From assembly GCF_910591885.1 (NCBI RefSeq), contig NC_063277.1, forward strand, positions 1,860,001 to 1,924,000: 64,000 nucleotides of DNA, written 5' to 3'. The notes under the pieces were generated by a model, which was not told the origin of the DNA, did not search any database, and was given only the letters and a program-made list of their open reading frames with translations. Every line of letters starts with the position of its first letter. Position 1 is the first letter of the stretch. The position numbers were made by a program, and so were the translations under genes. This DNA is from Bombus terrestris (lineage: Eukaryota > Arthropoda > Insecta > Hymenoptera > Apidae). Of the stretch, positions 1 to 12,800 are shown piece by piece.

Positions 1-2482
1 AAACCTATAATTAATTTTGTGATATATATGAAATTTATATATATATATTATATTTGTGTGTGTGTGTGTTGCACAATTTTTAACATAATTAAAATTAACC
101 TTTTGACTGTACTCTTTCATAGTTATGCATTTGAAAGTATTTCTTCGAAGCGTGATAACGCTTTTCAATCTCGTGAACATTTTTTATCAATTCAGTACCG
201 CTGTAGTTATAAAATCAAATATCAAATACTTGTTTTGAATTTATCGTAACCATCATCTAATACCAAATTAAATACGACACATTTTATCATTAGAGTTGAG
301 ATCTTGTGACACTAGAAACCTCAAAACTTGGAAACCTGAATCTTTGTACTATTTTTATGATCTGAAACTTAATTGATACAATTCTACAAATAAATAATGT
401 GGTTTTCTAGACAAAATTTATTAAAATATTAATTTCTGACAGAATTGGTACTTCTCAGAAAAGAAGGAAAAAGATAAACATTCCAAATTTTGATAGCTTC
501 GAAACTTTATAAAGTCTTGTCTTCGGATACAAGTTCTGTGAATATAAAAATTAGGTTTCGTCTGATCTTTAGTTTTTATTCATATTCTTATATGTACATA
601 TTACATACTACTACATCTATGATACAATCACTGATCATTAGACATAGCTCTTACCATTGACTCAAAACAATATAGGCGTAACACTAAACGGAACTTTGCG
701 TCTCACATTTTGTAATATCGACTTGATAAAAAATCGAAATGTTTCTTATGTCCTCTAGATTTGCCACAGAGAAAACAGGAATTATGTATATTCAATTCGA
801 AAAGTTAAACCTGTTAAACGTGTAAACTATAAACATAAGCGCTATAAGGGGAAACAATTGATGAACTTTTTAATAATTCATAGGAGAAAATTACTATAAT
901 TATGGTTGGAATTAAAATCAAATTTTTTTAAATTATGAAGGACACAATTGCAATACGAATATATGTATATGAATATAATTACTTATGTATATAAAAAACT
1001 AAATATTATTAAAAACGAATGGGAGACTATGTAGGACGTAAGACATTACATTGTATGTATATGGAATACAACCAATAGGAGTCTTCTGTCGATTTCACAA
1101 TGGATTCTGAAACAAACTCAAACCACAAAAAATTTAGTACGATTCTATGAGATATGTAATTAATTACCAATAGAAGAGATTTAAACATCATTTCATCGTA
1201 TTTGTGCATCTCTTCCCTTTTAATGATTTATTTTAATTCATATATTACACTTTTGGACCATTAACGTTGATATGTATTAGAGAGGTTATCAAAAATTCAT
1301 AGGTATAATTGATACTTCTTAAAAGTTGATAAATCTGTAAATACTTATTTATTTATAGTATTTTAAAAGATATACTAGGAAAAGTTTAGATATGGCAAAC
1401 TCTCCAACTTTGCGTTATCTGAAACATAAAAACGCTCTCCCTGGAGAATCTGACTATGAAACAAAAACTGCGAGAGTACTTAGAGAATAGAAAAGTACAG
1501 AAGAACGCGATATTTAACTATTGAAAATTTTGGAGTGAAATAAATAACTATTACCTGGTATTATATACATAAGTAAATTGGCTACACCTACATATGTAGT
1601 TTTTATAAAGGTAGATGGGCATCTTTCCCATTGTTTTTAAAAACATAATGGGCAAAAGCTATTTATATCATACTATACATAACATTTTCATTTATTTTTC
1701 TATTTTTTATACAAAACAAGATCGTTTGTGCAAAATGAAATACAAATATTATTTACCTCGTTTCATCAATATTTTTGTCACTTTAAAATTTTCGCCTTTT
1801 AAGCTGTAATATAATTGCACTGAACGACTTTTTCTTTATTTTTTTTTTATTGTATAAGAAGTGTCCGTTTATATTAAAGTATACGTACGCTATGATGAAT
1901 TTCCATTACCTTCAGTTTCAGAACAACACAAAGATAAAAATCACGATATCTCATTCTGTTTGTCATAAGGCAATTCGTATGTCTTATTAGTAAGTCTGTT
2001 TATTTTGATATTATGATTCTGAAAAATATAGATAAATTTGTTGAAACATTACATAAAGATAAGAATAACAAGGTAATTCAAAATTGTCATATAATTGTCT
2101 AATTATCAAATAATTGAATTATTGAGAAAATCTAGAAAAACAGTGGTAACAAAAATATGAAGGGTCGAAAGACATATTCAGTGTAAGTTGAAATATTAAT
2201 AGCGTATCTTCAGTTGAAATATTAATCTTAATTTTAATTTCTATTTTAACTAAAATATAAAAGTAAAATCAAAATTGTTATTCCTATATAGAATAATTAT
2301 TGGAGCAGGCATTGCTCCTTAAATACGCATTCTTTATTTTAAGTTATTTGCATTTTTACATTACAAAAAGTTTATATATAAAGTTCTAGTTTGTTTTAAC
2401 TTTACAACAATAACACTTATATATAAATACAAGTTACGATGAGCTACATAATGAAAAATACAATGATATTGCTAAAGCTTAG
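1..2482. other. AT-rich intergenic DNA
   Basis: No coding sequence with family resemblance or convincing splice structure is visible on either strand. Reading frames here are short and rich in Tyr, Ile and Phe, as expected from AT-rich noncoding DNA. A short TG dinucleotide run lies near 55-68. The right end probably holds the 3' UTR of the ZMYND8 gene, which is read on the minus strand; TTTATT at about 2333-2338 would read as AATAAA on that strand. Confidence 0.5.
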
Positions 2483-2645
2483 TGTTAATTCAGTGTAAAC
2501 TCAATTGAACCACCCCTATTATTCTAATAGAAACAAGGGGATCGATCAGTTCGTGGTGTCGATTATCTAATCGTAACGGGAATTTACGATTCCCGTTGAT
2601 GTGCTTTCTCGCGACCGCGTCTCTCCGCGAATGGTCGAATAAATA
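2483..2645 (+). mobile_element. LTR fragment, copy 1 of a dispersed family
   Basis: About 163 bp match 48680-48845 closely. Both begin TGTTAATTCAG, share a central block containing GGGGATCGATCAGTTCGTG, and run through GGTCGAATAAA. Copy 1 stops there, while the 48.7-kb copy continues another 330 bp and ends in AACA. This copy is therefore the 5' third of an LTR-like unit. It lies 72 bp beyond the ZMYND8 stop codon, in the probable 3' UTR of that gene and antisense to it. Confidence 0.7.
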
Positions 2646-2716
2646 CTTAGAGAACAAATATTTATAATTTACAAAACTTCTGGCTTCAATTCCAGAGACT
2701 TACACTAAAGTATGCT

Positions 2717-5700
2717 CTAGGCCCTCCACATGTTTGATGCCACATGCTGTGTATTTATTATAAGTCTGGGCATCACCTGTTGCTGATTTGAATTTGCAGT
2801 AGAACTAGTAATAATAGTAGTGAACGAAGGTTGTTGAGCGCATGTTCTCATATGCACTGACCAATGTGATTGTTGGCAAGGATAATCACAGTATGCAGTA
2901 TTCCAACAGCAGTAAAATAATGCTTCTCTGCCACACATTGCACACCACTGTTTACGTTTGATTTCTTCGATACAACGTAACATCCCCTCTTCGGCTTCTC
3001 TACGAGTTTCCTCGACAGCACGTAATCGTTCAGCTTCTAAGCTTGCCTTCATTTCTCTTAATATTCTGTCTGTAATAAAAAAAATATTTGCGAGATGTAT
3101 ATGTAACCCTCGTAAACAGACATAATAAAATGTAAAATAAAATAACGCACGAAGCGACTTGCAAAGACATACCAGTGTTGTGTTTTAATTCTGTTAATTG
3201 TTGTTGGTGTTGCCACCTCATTCGTTCTATCTGTAATCTTAAAAAATGAACTGACGCTTGATGATTTTCGGACATATTGCGATTTTCACAATTTTGATTC
3301 TCATGCGCTGCTTCTTTATACGCCTCTTCCATTAATTTAGCCATTTTTGTAGCTAAATCTTGAGCATCATGATATAAACGGGCACTAATAGGACCTGCTT
3401 CTGGGGGCAACATTTGGTACTCGACACAATTTTCAGTCTGATGAGTAGGCGTATGAACAGTAGACTCGATCGGACTTGATAATGTATTTGTCGACGAACG
3501 AGGAATATGTTGCGGGTAATTACGAGGTTTATTAGGAAATGATTTTCTAGCTCTATTTTCCTTTACTTGTTGATCTTTTGCTCTCAACGAATCTCTGGAA
3601 ATTTGTTGTACATGAGCCGAAATATCGCTCTTTTTTTCATTCTCGGTAGTTTCCTCAGTACACTTTTTCGTGATATTAGATTTATCATCATTTGCTACGA
3701 AAAGTAACCCGACAGGTTGATCTGTAGCATTTTTTCTATTAATGTCAATATCGTCATTAATATCAACATTAAGTGATGTTTTATTAGTTTGTACTAAAAT
3801 GGACGATGCTGTTAAATTACTATTATTATCACTTTTAGAGCCTTCTTTCAATGTCATTGAATCATTCTGGCGTTTAATCAAAATTGTCGATTCTACCATA
3901 TTCTGATTTTGTTCCGTTGTAATAAATTTTAAAGCTTTCTCAGCGTTCATTTTATCGACTATTCTAGTCTTTGGCTTGTAAACTTTTTCTGTGTTTTCAT
4001 GGTTTCTACAATTATTCTTCTGTAAATTTACATTTTGGCTGACACTTCTTTTAATAACGTTCACCTTAAAGGGAATTCGTTTTTTGGATATGTGAATGTC
4101 TTTTGCTATATGCTTTTTCGGGGATTTTATCTCTTGTTGTAATGAATTTTCCAAAGATTTTGCATTATTGTTTGTTGCATTTTCAGGATTAATATCTTGT
4201 TTCAACATTATAGAATTTGATGCTTTCGCGTCATATTTTACTGGATTACTGACACATTTCTCATCATTTGCACTATTTGTATTAGTTTTACTTGTACTTG
4301 GCGTATTTATATCTTCTTTCATCACTACTTTGAACTTTGACATATTCTTTTCTGGTTGCACATTCACTTTCCTTTTTCTTTCTCTTGGTTCATTTAAATT
4401 ATTACTTGTAATCGTAACCGTTTCGGTTTTCTGAAAGTTATCAGATTCTTGTACTGCTTTAAATGATTTATTTTCAATTTTGCTTCCTTTGTTAGTTACG
4501 TTAAATTCATTTGATATTTTATTTTCAGTATCAGAATTGTCTGCTTTTTCCGTGTTTGTTTGTAAATTATTTTTTACATGGATCCGCTTTTTAAGAAGCG
4601 GTGTCTTTTTTGGAAGCAAGAGTTGCGGTGATGTACAGTTATTAGAATGAAGAGGATCATAATTTGGTAACAGTAATTTTATTTGCATTGGATCATGCGG
4701 ATTATATTGCACTTTGGGAGGCGCAAATGTAAATTGGCCAAACGCAAGTTCTAGCTTCCGACAGTGACGAGTAATTTCCTTAACACACTCTACCATATCT
4801 AATTTTCTCTTCCTCGGTAATGGAGCAGGTGGATTTTCGGAATATAGATATAAATCTCGCGGAGGAACCCATGCTCGATCGTGTTCCCCAAAAAATCGTA
4901 CATCAATAAAACCTTGAGAATTGATTCGAGGCATAGCTTTAGCAGGCCAAAATGGAAAGCCTTTCAACTTTGCCCACACAAGTGGATGAGGACGACGACA
5001 GGGTTCAATAAACCATGCTGGTTGTGGTCTTGGTAAGTTTCTGCCATGAGCATAACAATCAGGGCATGCTTCAATTTCTGATACTTCCTGACGTGCCAAT
5101 TTAATAATCTGTTTCGCGGCATTCGTTAATTTAGATGTATCTGTGTATACACCACCACCTGTATAATTTAATTTAATTAAAACCCATTTAAGTATTATTT
5201 TTCTAACGTACTTAATTTTAATATAATATTAATTTATGTTTACACACATACATGTGTTGAATACAATACAGTTGTGTTGTATCCACTTGGCATCAGCCAT
5301 GAATGCGTCTGTACTACCATATAATTTGGCCCGAACATTCGATTCTAAAAGGCTCAGATCCATTGGCTTTACCACATAATCTAAATAATTTGGTGCCTCA
5401 GAAAGTTCCACTGGTTTCCAAAATGGTTCTGACTATGACCAAAATACTTGAATTCAATTTTACTAGAATAATACAAAAATAATTTAACATAAATAGAAAA
5501 TTAACACATACACCAGGATATTCTCTCATTCTCTCGACTACATGTTTCAGTAATAAACATAATTGGTCAACAGATAGTTGTGCCATAGCTGTAGAACGTG
5601 TTTCTGCATTTTCTGCCTGTAAAATAGCTGCACATTCCCCACATATCCAATTTTGAATAATCGACTGTTGCATTCCTATACATTTTCGATGCCATGATCT

Positions 5701-6436
5701 AGGGCAAGCACTGCAATGTGCTTCTACAGATTCCTTGTGACATCGCCAACAGAATTTATCATTTGCATTTCTCTTTTTTCGCTTGTTTCTCAAATTATTT
5801 TCGTCTGAGGAAACATCCGTCTCTTGTGTACTGCAAGAATAAATTTAGTTTCTTAGTTTATTTTATTTTGCAAAACATTATTAATTTTGGCGAAATATTT
5901 AGAATCCTAATTCCTAGCACTATGTCCTTACACAGACTCACATTTGTGAGTAAAATAAAATAAAATGAAAAATGTTGAACAGTAAAAATAAACATTGTCT
6001 ATGCTTACCTAACATTTCGTCGTGTCCTTTTTAAATTATTTCCACTTTTAAACACAGTTTCTTTTACATTTTCATTTTTACTTGACTTAAAGTCATTGTC
6101 AGAAACAGAAGAAATTGTATCCAACTTCCCTGTATTCTGCCTACGTTCTATTTTATTTATATTACATTTTGCTTCTTTCTTAATGTTTTCTAAAATGATC
6201 ACTTCCTCATTTTTATTTTCCTTTTGATCAGAATTTGTAATATCCTGTGCATCTTTAATGTCGTCCTTTGTATTCTCAATGGCAACTTTATTTGTTTCCT
6301 TGTTAATGTTATCAATTAGATTATGTCCTTTTTGGACATTTGTTGATTGTGAATTTTCTTCTTGTGATTCATTTGTAATTGAATTTTGTAGATGCGAGGA
6401 ATCTGTAAGATCTTTCTGCGCCTCCACCGATGTCAT
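2717..6436 (-). CDS. Zmynd8: ZMYND8-like chromatin reader (PHD-bromo-PWWP-MYND)
   Basis: Five exons read leftwards: 6009-6436, 5512-5830, 5252-5432, 3173-5158, 2717-3069. They sum to 3267 nt, or 1088 residues. Seen: an acidic/Asn-rich N-terminus; a C4HC3 PHD finger from about residue 169 (FCWRCHKES ... CSACPRSWHRKC ... WICGEC); a bromodomain (PFWKPVELSEAPNYLDYVVK, then AKWIQHNCIVFN); a PWWP domain at about 365-430 (VWAKLKGFPFWPAK, RFFGEHDRAWVP); a long Lys/Asn/Ser-rich, probably disordered middle; a coiled coil (WQHQQQLTELKHN); and a MYND zinc finger at about 1014-1051 (WCAMCGREALFYCCWNTAYC). In this family the PHD-bromo-PWWP module binds acetylated and methylated histone tails and the MYND finger binds corepressor peptides. 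The MYND sequence and the segment after PWWP fit ZMYND8 better than ZMYND11. The start is the first ATG of the open frame; an upstream noncoding exon is possible. Confidence 0.9.
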
Positions 6437-9400
6437 TTTGATGTCATTTTATTGCATGCATTTAGTTGAATATATGTTTACCTAAACACAATGTTGAAAA
6501 CAACATAATTGTTCTTCTTTAGATATAAAAGATTATTTATATATTTAAAAGGAAAGTTCTCCCTTCTTTGAAATAGAATTACAAATAATTTTATGTATCA
6601 TAAGTATTTAACAGAATATACGTAATATTGAAAAAATATAGAAGAAATATATATATTCAGTAGATAAGTTAGAATTCTTAAGAAACTTCAAGAAATAGAA
6701 TAAGGGACAAACATAGAAATAAGCTTTGTGAAATAAGCTTAATAAAAAATATTTACCAATGTCTTGTTTTATGTTCGATCAAAGTACTTTCATAATCTTT
6801 TAATTGTTAAATTAAAAGATTATCAATAAAATCTCTTTGTCTACTTATTCCTATAGTTTTTAGTTTAATACAAAATAAATAGGAATAACAAATGTTGTCC
6901 CAATAATGTTATTGTATTGCATATTGATTAACAACAATATGATAGAACACATAATAATAGTAAGGTGAACATAGGGGATTTTAAAATATATCCACTACTA
7001 TAATATGCATACAGCAAAACAATTACCATCTGTATAGAATTTATATAGGAATCCGAAAATAAAATTAATAAAGATATTTTCAATGATTTCTGTAACTTTT
7101 AAAATGTAAACAACAGGTCAAGTAAATTACTTTCTTTATAAATCCCAAACAACAAGGAAAGCGAAATATACCACTCACTAACACGACATTGCATCAAAAG
7201 CATGAAAATTCTTTCCCCCCTCCAATGTCCAGGGTCTTTACTACCAGTGCCTCCATCCCTCGGTAATGCTTGTAATTAACTACAAAAAGCGCAACATGAT
7301 ATTTGAAATTTACAGCACAAACGAGTACATCGGATCATAGAGATATAAAGATAGAGTGTGTAAGTGACATAAGAATAGAAAGAGAACGCTGCCTATGTCT
7401 TTGTCTAATAATGCACGCACATTATATATTTGTGTAATAAATATATCATAAATACATCAACGAGCCACGTCAGTGTACATGCTTGATTTGGCAAGGACCG
7501 AAAGAGGACTCTATGCAGCGTTCCTATTCTAATATTTACACGGTAACATATGATTTATGTATTCTATCTTTCTCTATGATACAGAATAGATCTTGCATCA
7601 TCGACGAGGTACAGAATAGACCTATGAACTTATGAAATACCGATCGTGTAAAAGATCAGTAGGTTGCTTTGCCTTCTACAATTTAGAGTAGTGAATTTAG
7701 GGATTAACTTGGGTTCAACTACCAAAATTGGTAAAGTCAATAGAAGTAAAAATATGGTAGAAGTAGAAATACTGCCAAAGGCATAGCATTGACGAAATAC
7801 AGAGTAGACGTGACAGTCAATGTTTTTCGTGCCCCATGTTTTGGAGGTCATCTGACCCCTCATATCATTTTCGCATCGCATGCTATATTATCGATTCTAT
7901 ATAATACTGGTGGGGGTAAGACTTTTAGTGTCTAAACCACGATCATATGCATAGGTCTGAAACTCCAATGGAAGGGGTAATAAACTATTTAATGTCGGGA
8001 ATAGTATTTTACAAATCGGCCACCATAAAACGCTACGATCGAGAAGTTAGGATTTTGTATTTAACGCCATCCTTTGGTGAAAGTATCGAAGGTAAAGAAT
8101 ATAAACTAAATTTCAACTTACTAAGTGGCTAAATTAAAGTACTTTTTATAATTTGTCACCATTTATCTAAAGTAAGTACATACGCATTATTTCATTTGGT
8201 ACGGAAAAATGTTGTCTAAATAAGTACTAATTATGAATCTTTATCAAATATGTATCGTTCTCAACAAAAAAGTTTAACGAAATTAGAACTTGCAAATCAA
8301 ATATGTACACATATAGTTAATACTTTTATATCTGATGCGTGTATTGGAAATTAAATTTGTTTTAGCTTTGTTTAATTTATTAAAAAATTCTGTAACTATC
8401 AACACTATCTATAATACATGTAAAAAATATCATGTTTAAGATATTCATGATCGAAATATTTCAATGTTTCAACTGACTTTACCAATTTTATTTGTTGAGT
8501 TAAGTATAATTCCAGCACCCATGACTGTAAATCGTAGAAGGTACAAGGAATACTCTGATTTTTTACACGATCAGTATTTCAGAAGATAGGGGACAAAGTG
8601 CTATAAGATGCGAAGTTTATGCTGTATGCTTGTCTATGATATGAATTAAACTTATCTATTTTTTCGATATGAAATTAGTTTTATATTTATTTGCAATAAA
8701 TAGTTTGTGGACCAGTGAAAAAAATATATGTATATATATTTATTAAATTTTTATTATAAAATTCGGTCGCTTAAAAAATAAAATTCGTTCGTATTTCAGT
8801 CATAAAGTACAAAAGTACGTATTTTCATCCTACAGTTGTATTCTATATTAATTTACAATCGATAATTGCAGAGACTCATTATATAAAATAATCTTCCTTA
8901 TAGTACGCTGTGAATCTGCAACAACACGTGCATTGTATTCACTAAATTATATTGTTCGAAGTGATCAAAGAATTACCTTGGAATCAGTATATAAATACGT
9001 AAATTATAAATTGTTTAAGAACGTGACTCCTGAGTCACTCCAAATCGTATAAAATCATACTATACGTTCGTTAAAATACGATTTACATTTATTAACAGAC
9101 TTATCTATACTAGTATCTGTATCATAACCATACTGCGATTATAATATTTATATGAATACAATGTTTATATAAAAATGCATTTGTCATGAATGAATCTTAC
9201 TAGTTACTACTAGTTACTACTTTTATCCGAGTTGCAACAATGTTACATCGTTTCAATCAAGCAATTATAGATATGTACGCGTAACATAATTTTACTAGTA
9301 CGTTACAACTGGCTTTAGAGTTTAATGATAAACGATGCAATACAATAGTAACGCGTAACATAATTTCACTAGTACGTTACAACTGGCTTTGCAGTTTAAT

Positions 9401-9660
9401 GATAAACATATTTATGTATTCTGCCCGATGAAATGATTAATTAATAAATTAATGAATGACTTACGTTCCTTATGATACGAGAAACAATTTATTAATTTAA
9501 TTAGAATCGGAATGCTCCAATCTGGTTTCAGTTTATTTAGCTTTTCGCAATATAAAGTTGAATTTCCATGGGATCCTGTTGAAAAAGCGTTGCGTCTAAA
9601 AATATATTATGTTGGTTCATTATCGTTAGTTTGGAATATTGACTTATTCGAATGTATATA
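6437..9660. other. Intergenic DNA with the ZMYND8 5' flank
   Basis: No gene is recognised. The segment next to 6437 should hold the ZMYND8 promoter and 5' UTR, but I could not place a TATA box or initiator with confidence. Small frames at 7630-7881 and 7947-8132 resemble no family and show no splice context. A 55-bp direct repeat lies at 9279-9407 and is listed separately. Confidence 0.5.
9279..9407. repeat. Direct repeat, two 55-bp units
   Basis: Units at 9279-9333 and 9353-9407 both begin GCGTAACATAATTT and end TTTAATGATAAAC. They differ at only about three positions and are separated by 19 bp. This is a recent local duplication in the 3' flank of the flippase gene. No function is evident. 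Confidence 0.85.
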
Positions 9661-9832
9661 TACAGGGTGATTGGTAAGTGGTGGTACAAGCGGAAAAGGG
9701 GCGAAAATTCAAAGTCGATTTTCTCGAAAACAAAGCCTCGAACGAAAAATTTTTATCCTATATTTTCGACCTCTTTTTTCGCGTAGAATCATCCCCTTTC
9801 CGCTTGTACCACCAGTTACCAACCACCCTGTA
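9661..9832. mobile_element. Short inverted-repeat MITE (TA target) at the flippase 3' end
   Basis: About 172 bp bounded by terminal inverted repeats of roughly 40 bp. The left end reads TACAGGGTGATTGGTAAGTG and the reverse complement of the right end reads TACAGGGTGGTTGGTAACTG; both continue GTGGTACAAGCGGAAA. TA lies at both edges, consistent with a TA target duplication. There is no transposase, so the element is non-autonomous. Its right half is read through by the last flippase exon on the minus strand and supplies that gene's stop codon. Confidence 0.85.
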
Positions 9833-12800
9833 TAGATATGCTTGTAACAGTACGTTTTCCGTGTTATCACTGGTATTGTTACTGTTAGTATACTGCCGTG
9901 TTTCTTCATTTCTTCTCATTATACGAACTGGTCTATGGTTGTTGTATATAATGACTAAACAGTCGGGGATTAGACAAACCATAACAATGACGATGGTTAA
10001 GAACCAGAATGTCAACGACGATAATAACGTCGGGAAAACTTTCAGCATATCGCCGTCATATCGTCTGCGAAACAAATGTAAAAGATATGTCAGAGAAATG
10101 GGACAAAATTGTAAGTTTTACAATTGCGAGGTTTGTAATATTGTTACTTACACGTGCACGAATGAATAAAGAATCGCAAATACAAGGAATGTTAGTTCTG
10201 ATAATGTTACTGATAATACGAGGGGTAGCGTCCAATAGCAACTACGCAATAGTATCTAAAAATTGGAAATCATAGAGAACTTATTTACCGTATGGTGTAA
10301 CGTATTTTCTTATGAAATAAAAATATTATATTTGATATACCTGCACATTGGCCACTAATGTAACTAAATGAAAAACAAATGTACTAAATGTCCACTGATC
10401 TATTGATGTATTATTATGCAGTATAACAGGATTGATGGATATGTACACATGTGACATATAATATATGGCAAGGGTATGCCATAAAGCTGGAAGAATATAT
10501 TAGGTTTATATCGTGAAATCTTCTCAAGTTTGATCATTGTTAATGAATTATCTACTTTACCTAGAGCGCTCCATACAAAAAATTGCCATTTACTTAATAA
10601 ATAATTGTGCCGATGCAATTTGTACAAATATGGTTTGCATAATAGTTTATCGGCAGTGAAATTCTGTTCGAACAATCCGTACACCAATATTGGCAACGAT
10701 GTAAATAATACATTGAAAAGCATTAAGAATAATGCATCGTAAAATGCCTGAAAATACGTAGATCGTAAAATGAAATCATTTGCATATAATTGTAAGTGAA
10801 CATCTGTTTCATAAGTGTCTTACCTGTGCAGAAAAGCCGCAATACGTGTTGTACAACACTTGCGGCGTAATGAAGATAAAATTCTTGTAAAAAAAATATT
10901 GCGTCAAAGTGCTGACTCTTAGATAGTACCAATGTCCGTGTACCAGTAGAACCTTTTTTAAAAATTTAAATTTCGCTATCGCGAAATCGGAGCACATGGT
11001 CGCTTGCCGGCCTTCTTTGCCCATTATTCCGATTCCGACATGAGCTTCTTGTATCATCGAGACATCGTTTCCTCCGTCGCCAACGGCCGCGGTATGCGGT
11101 TTGTTCTTTGCTTTTTTAATCAGGCTTACAATCTGCACAGATTTAAGAAAATCTTATAAACATTAAAAATCAAAAAATATTATATAAAATGCATTTTTCT
11201 CTTCTTACGATAAACTTACTTGGCTTTTCTGCAATGGCGTTAGCCTACAACAAACAACTGCATCGCAGGCCATTGCGACTGATCTGAATTGTGCCGCATG
11301 GTCCTTTAGTGCAGTTGCAATACTGCAGCCATCGACTAGTAATCCGTACTGTCTGTAAGGTTCGAGGATAATTCTTCGCCTGGAATCGTATGAAACCAAA
11401 TAGAATAACAGTATGAATTAAAGTTGGAATGATCGTATGAGAAATAATTAAATTGTACGTACTCAAAATTCGTAAGTTTAACTAGACAAGTTTGCCCTAT
11501 GGTTACTTCTAACATTTTTAGTACTTCGGTACCACTCTTGAATTGACCACAAAGAAACGCTATATTTTCCGCAGTTTCTGCTTTGTCGCCAGTCAACACC
11601 CACACCTAAATAAAAAAGAAATCGTGAGATCTTGACAGAGTGTCTTCTTTTTTTCTTCTTGTTCTTGGTATTAATCCTACGAACTTTAATACCGGCTACT
11701 TGCAAGCACTCCAATGTTTCCGGCACACCTTCTTGAAGACGATCCTCAACAGCTGTCACACCTAATAGAGTGAGCCCGCTTTCCATCTGATCATAAGCTC
11801 GCTGCATGTATACCGCTCGTTCCATCCCGATTATTTGTCTAGCTTGTTCCACCCTCTGTAATAGTCGATCGTATTCGATCTGGTTCATTTTCTTATAGCC
11901 AACAACTAGGGTTCGAAGACCTCTCTAAAAAATTTGTTAACGATACATATGTAAGAAGTAACGATCGAATTCATAGTAATGTAAGTGCACGAATTTAGTG
12001 CAGGAATCGACTAACCATTGAAAAATCGGCTACGTGTGTGATAGCTTCGTTGATTTTTCCTGAGACAATCAGTGGTAACATAGCGGAGTCGGCCCCTTTG
12101 CAATATAACCAGAAATCTCCGGCAGTGTCTTTCACTATAACCGACATCCTTTTGCGTTCTATTGACAAAGAGTTAGCGATTTAAAAAATCTGCGATTCCA
12201 TTGACGATTCTATAGATCTTCTTAATACTAACCGGAAGTAAATTCTAAAACTTCGAGCTTTTCGTAGGTCAAAATATTCTTATAAATTTTTAACTCTATC
12301 ACGTCGTTGGTGCATTTTTGGAAGACCACCCCGCATCTGGCACTGGCCTCGACCAAAGCTTTTTCGTCTGCTGATGCTGCCTACCGCATAGTGATCAGAT
12401 ATTTTTAAATGTTCGACCGATAATCAAATTAGCTTCGATTAATTCGCATAAAATATCGATGTTTTCGTACAGCTTTGTCTTTCGTTCGTTATGAATTACG
12501 TTAACACGACGTGTCGACGTGTCATATGAACCGAAAGGATTTTTCAGCATTTCGCAAAGAAACAAAAACATATGGCAATGTTAACACGCGTGATTTATGT
12601 TCACCTACGAGATAAATATTTTTACCTGATACTCCGGTAAATTCGGATCCATCAGCAAGGAACTGTTCACCTGCAGGATCTTTTTTTGTTTAAAGCTGGC
12701 GCGATATTCCGTGCGTCTAGCGATAACACCGGGCGTCTGACTCGGAGGTGAAATTTGAACCGAGTGGCACAGAGAAAGGCTTATCATAAAATGCCAAATG

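Noticed and set aside
4096..4434. Hydrophobic 112-residue frame on the plus strand that looks like a membrane protein
   Set aside because: It is the exact antisense of the Lys/Asn-rich ZMYND8 middle exon; Phe/Leu-rich antisense frames are expected there.
9678..10275. Plus-strand frames over the end of the flippase gene
   Set aside because: They are antisense to the supported flippase exons and to the MITE.
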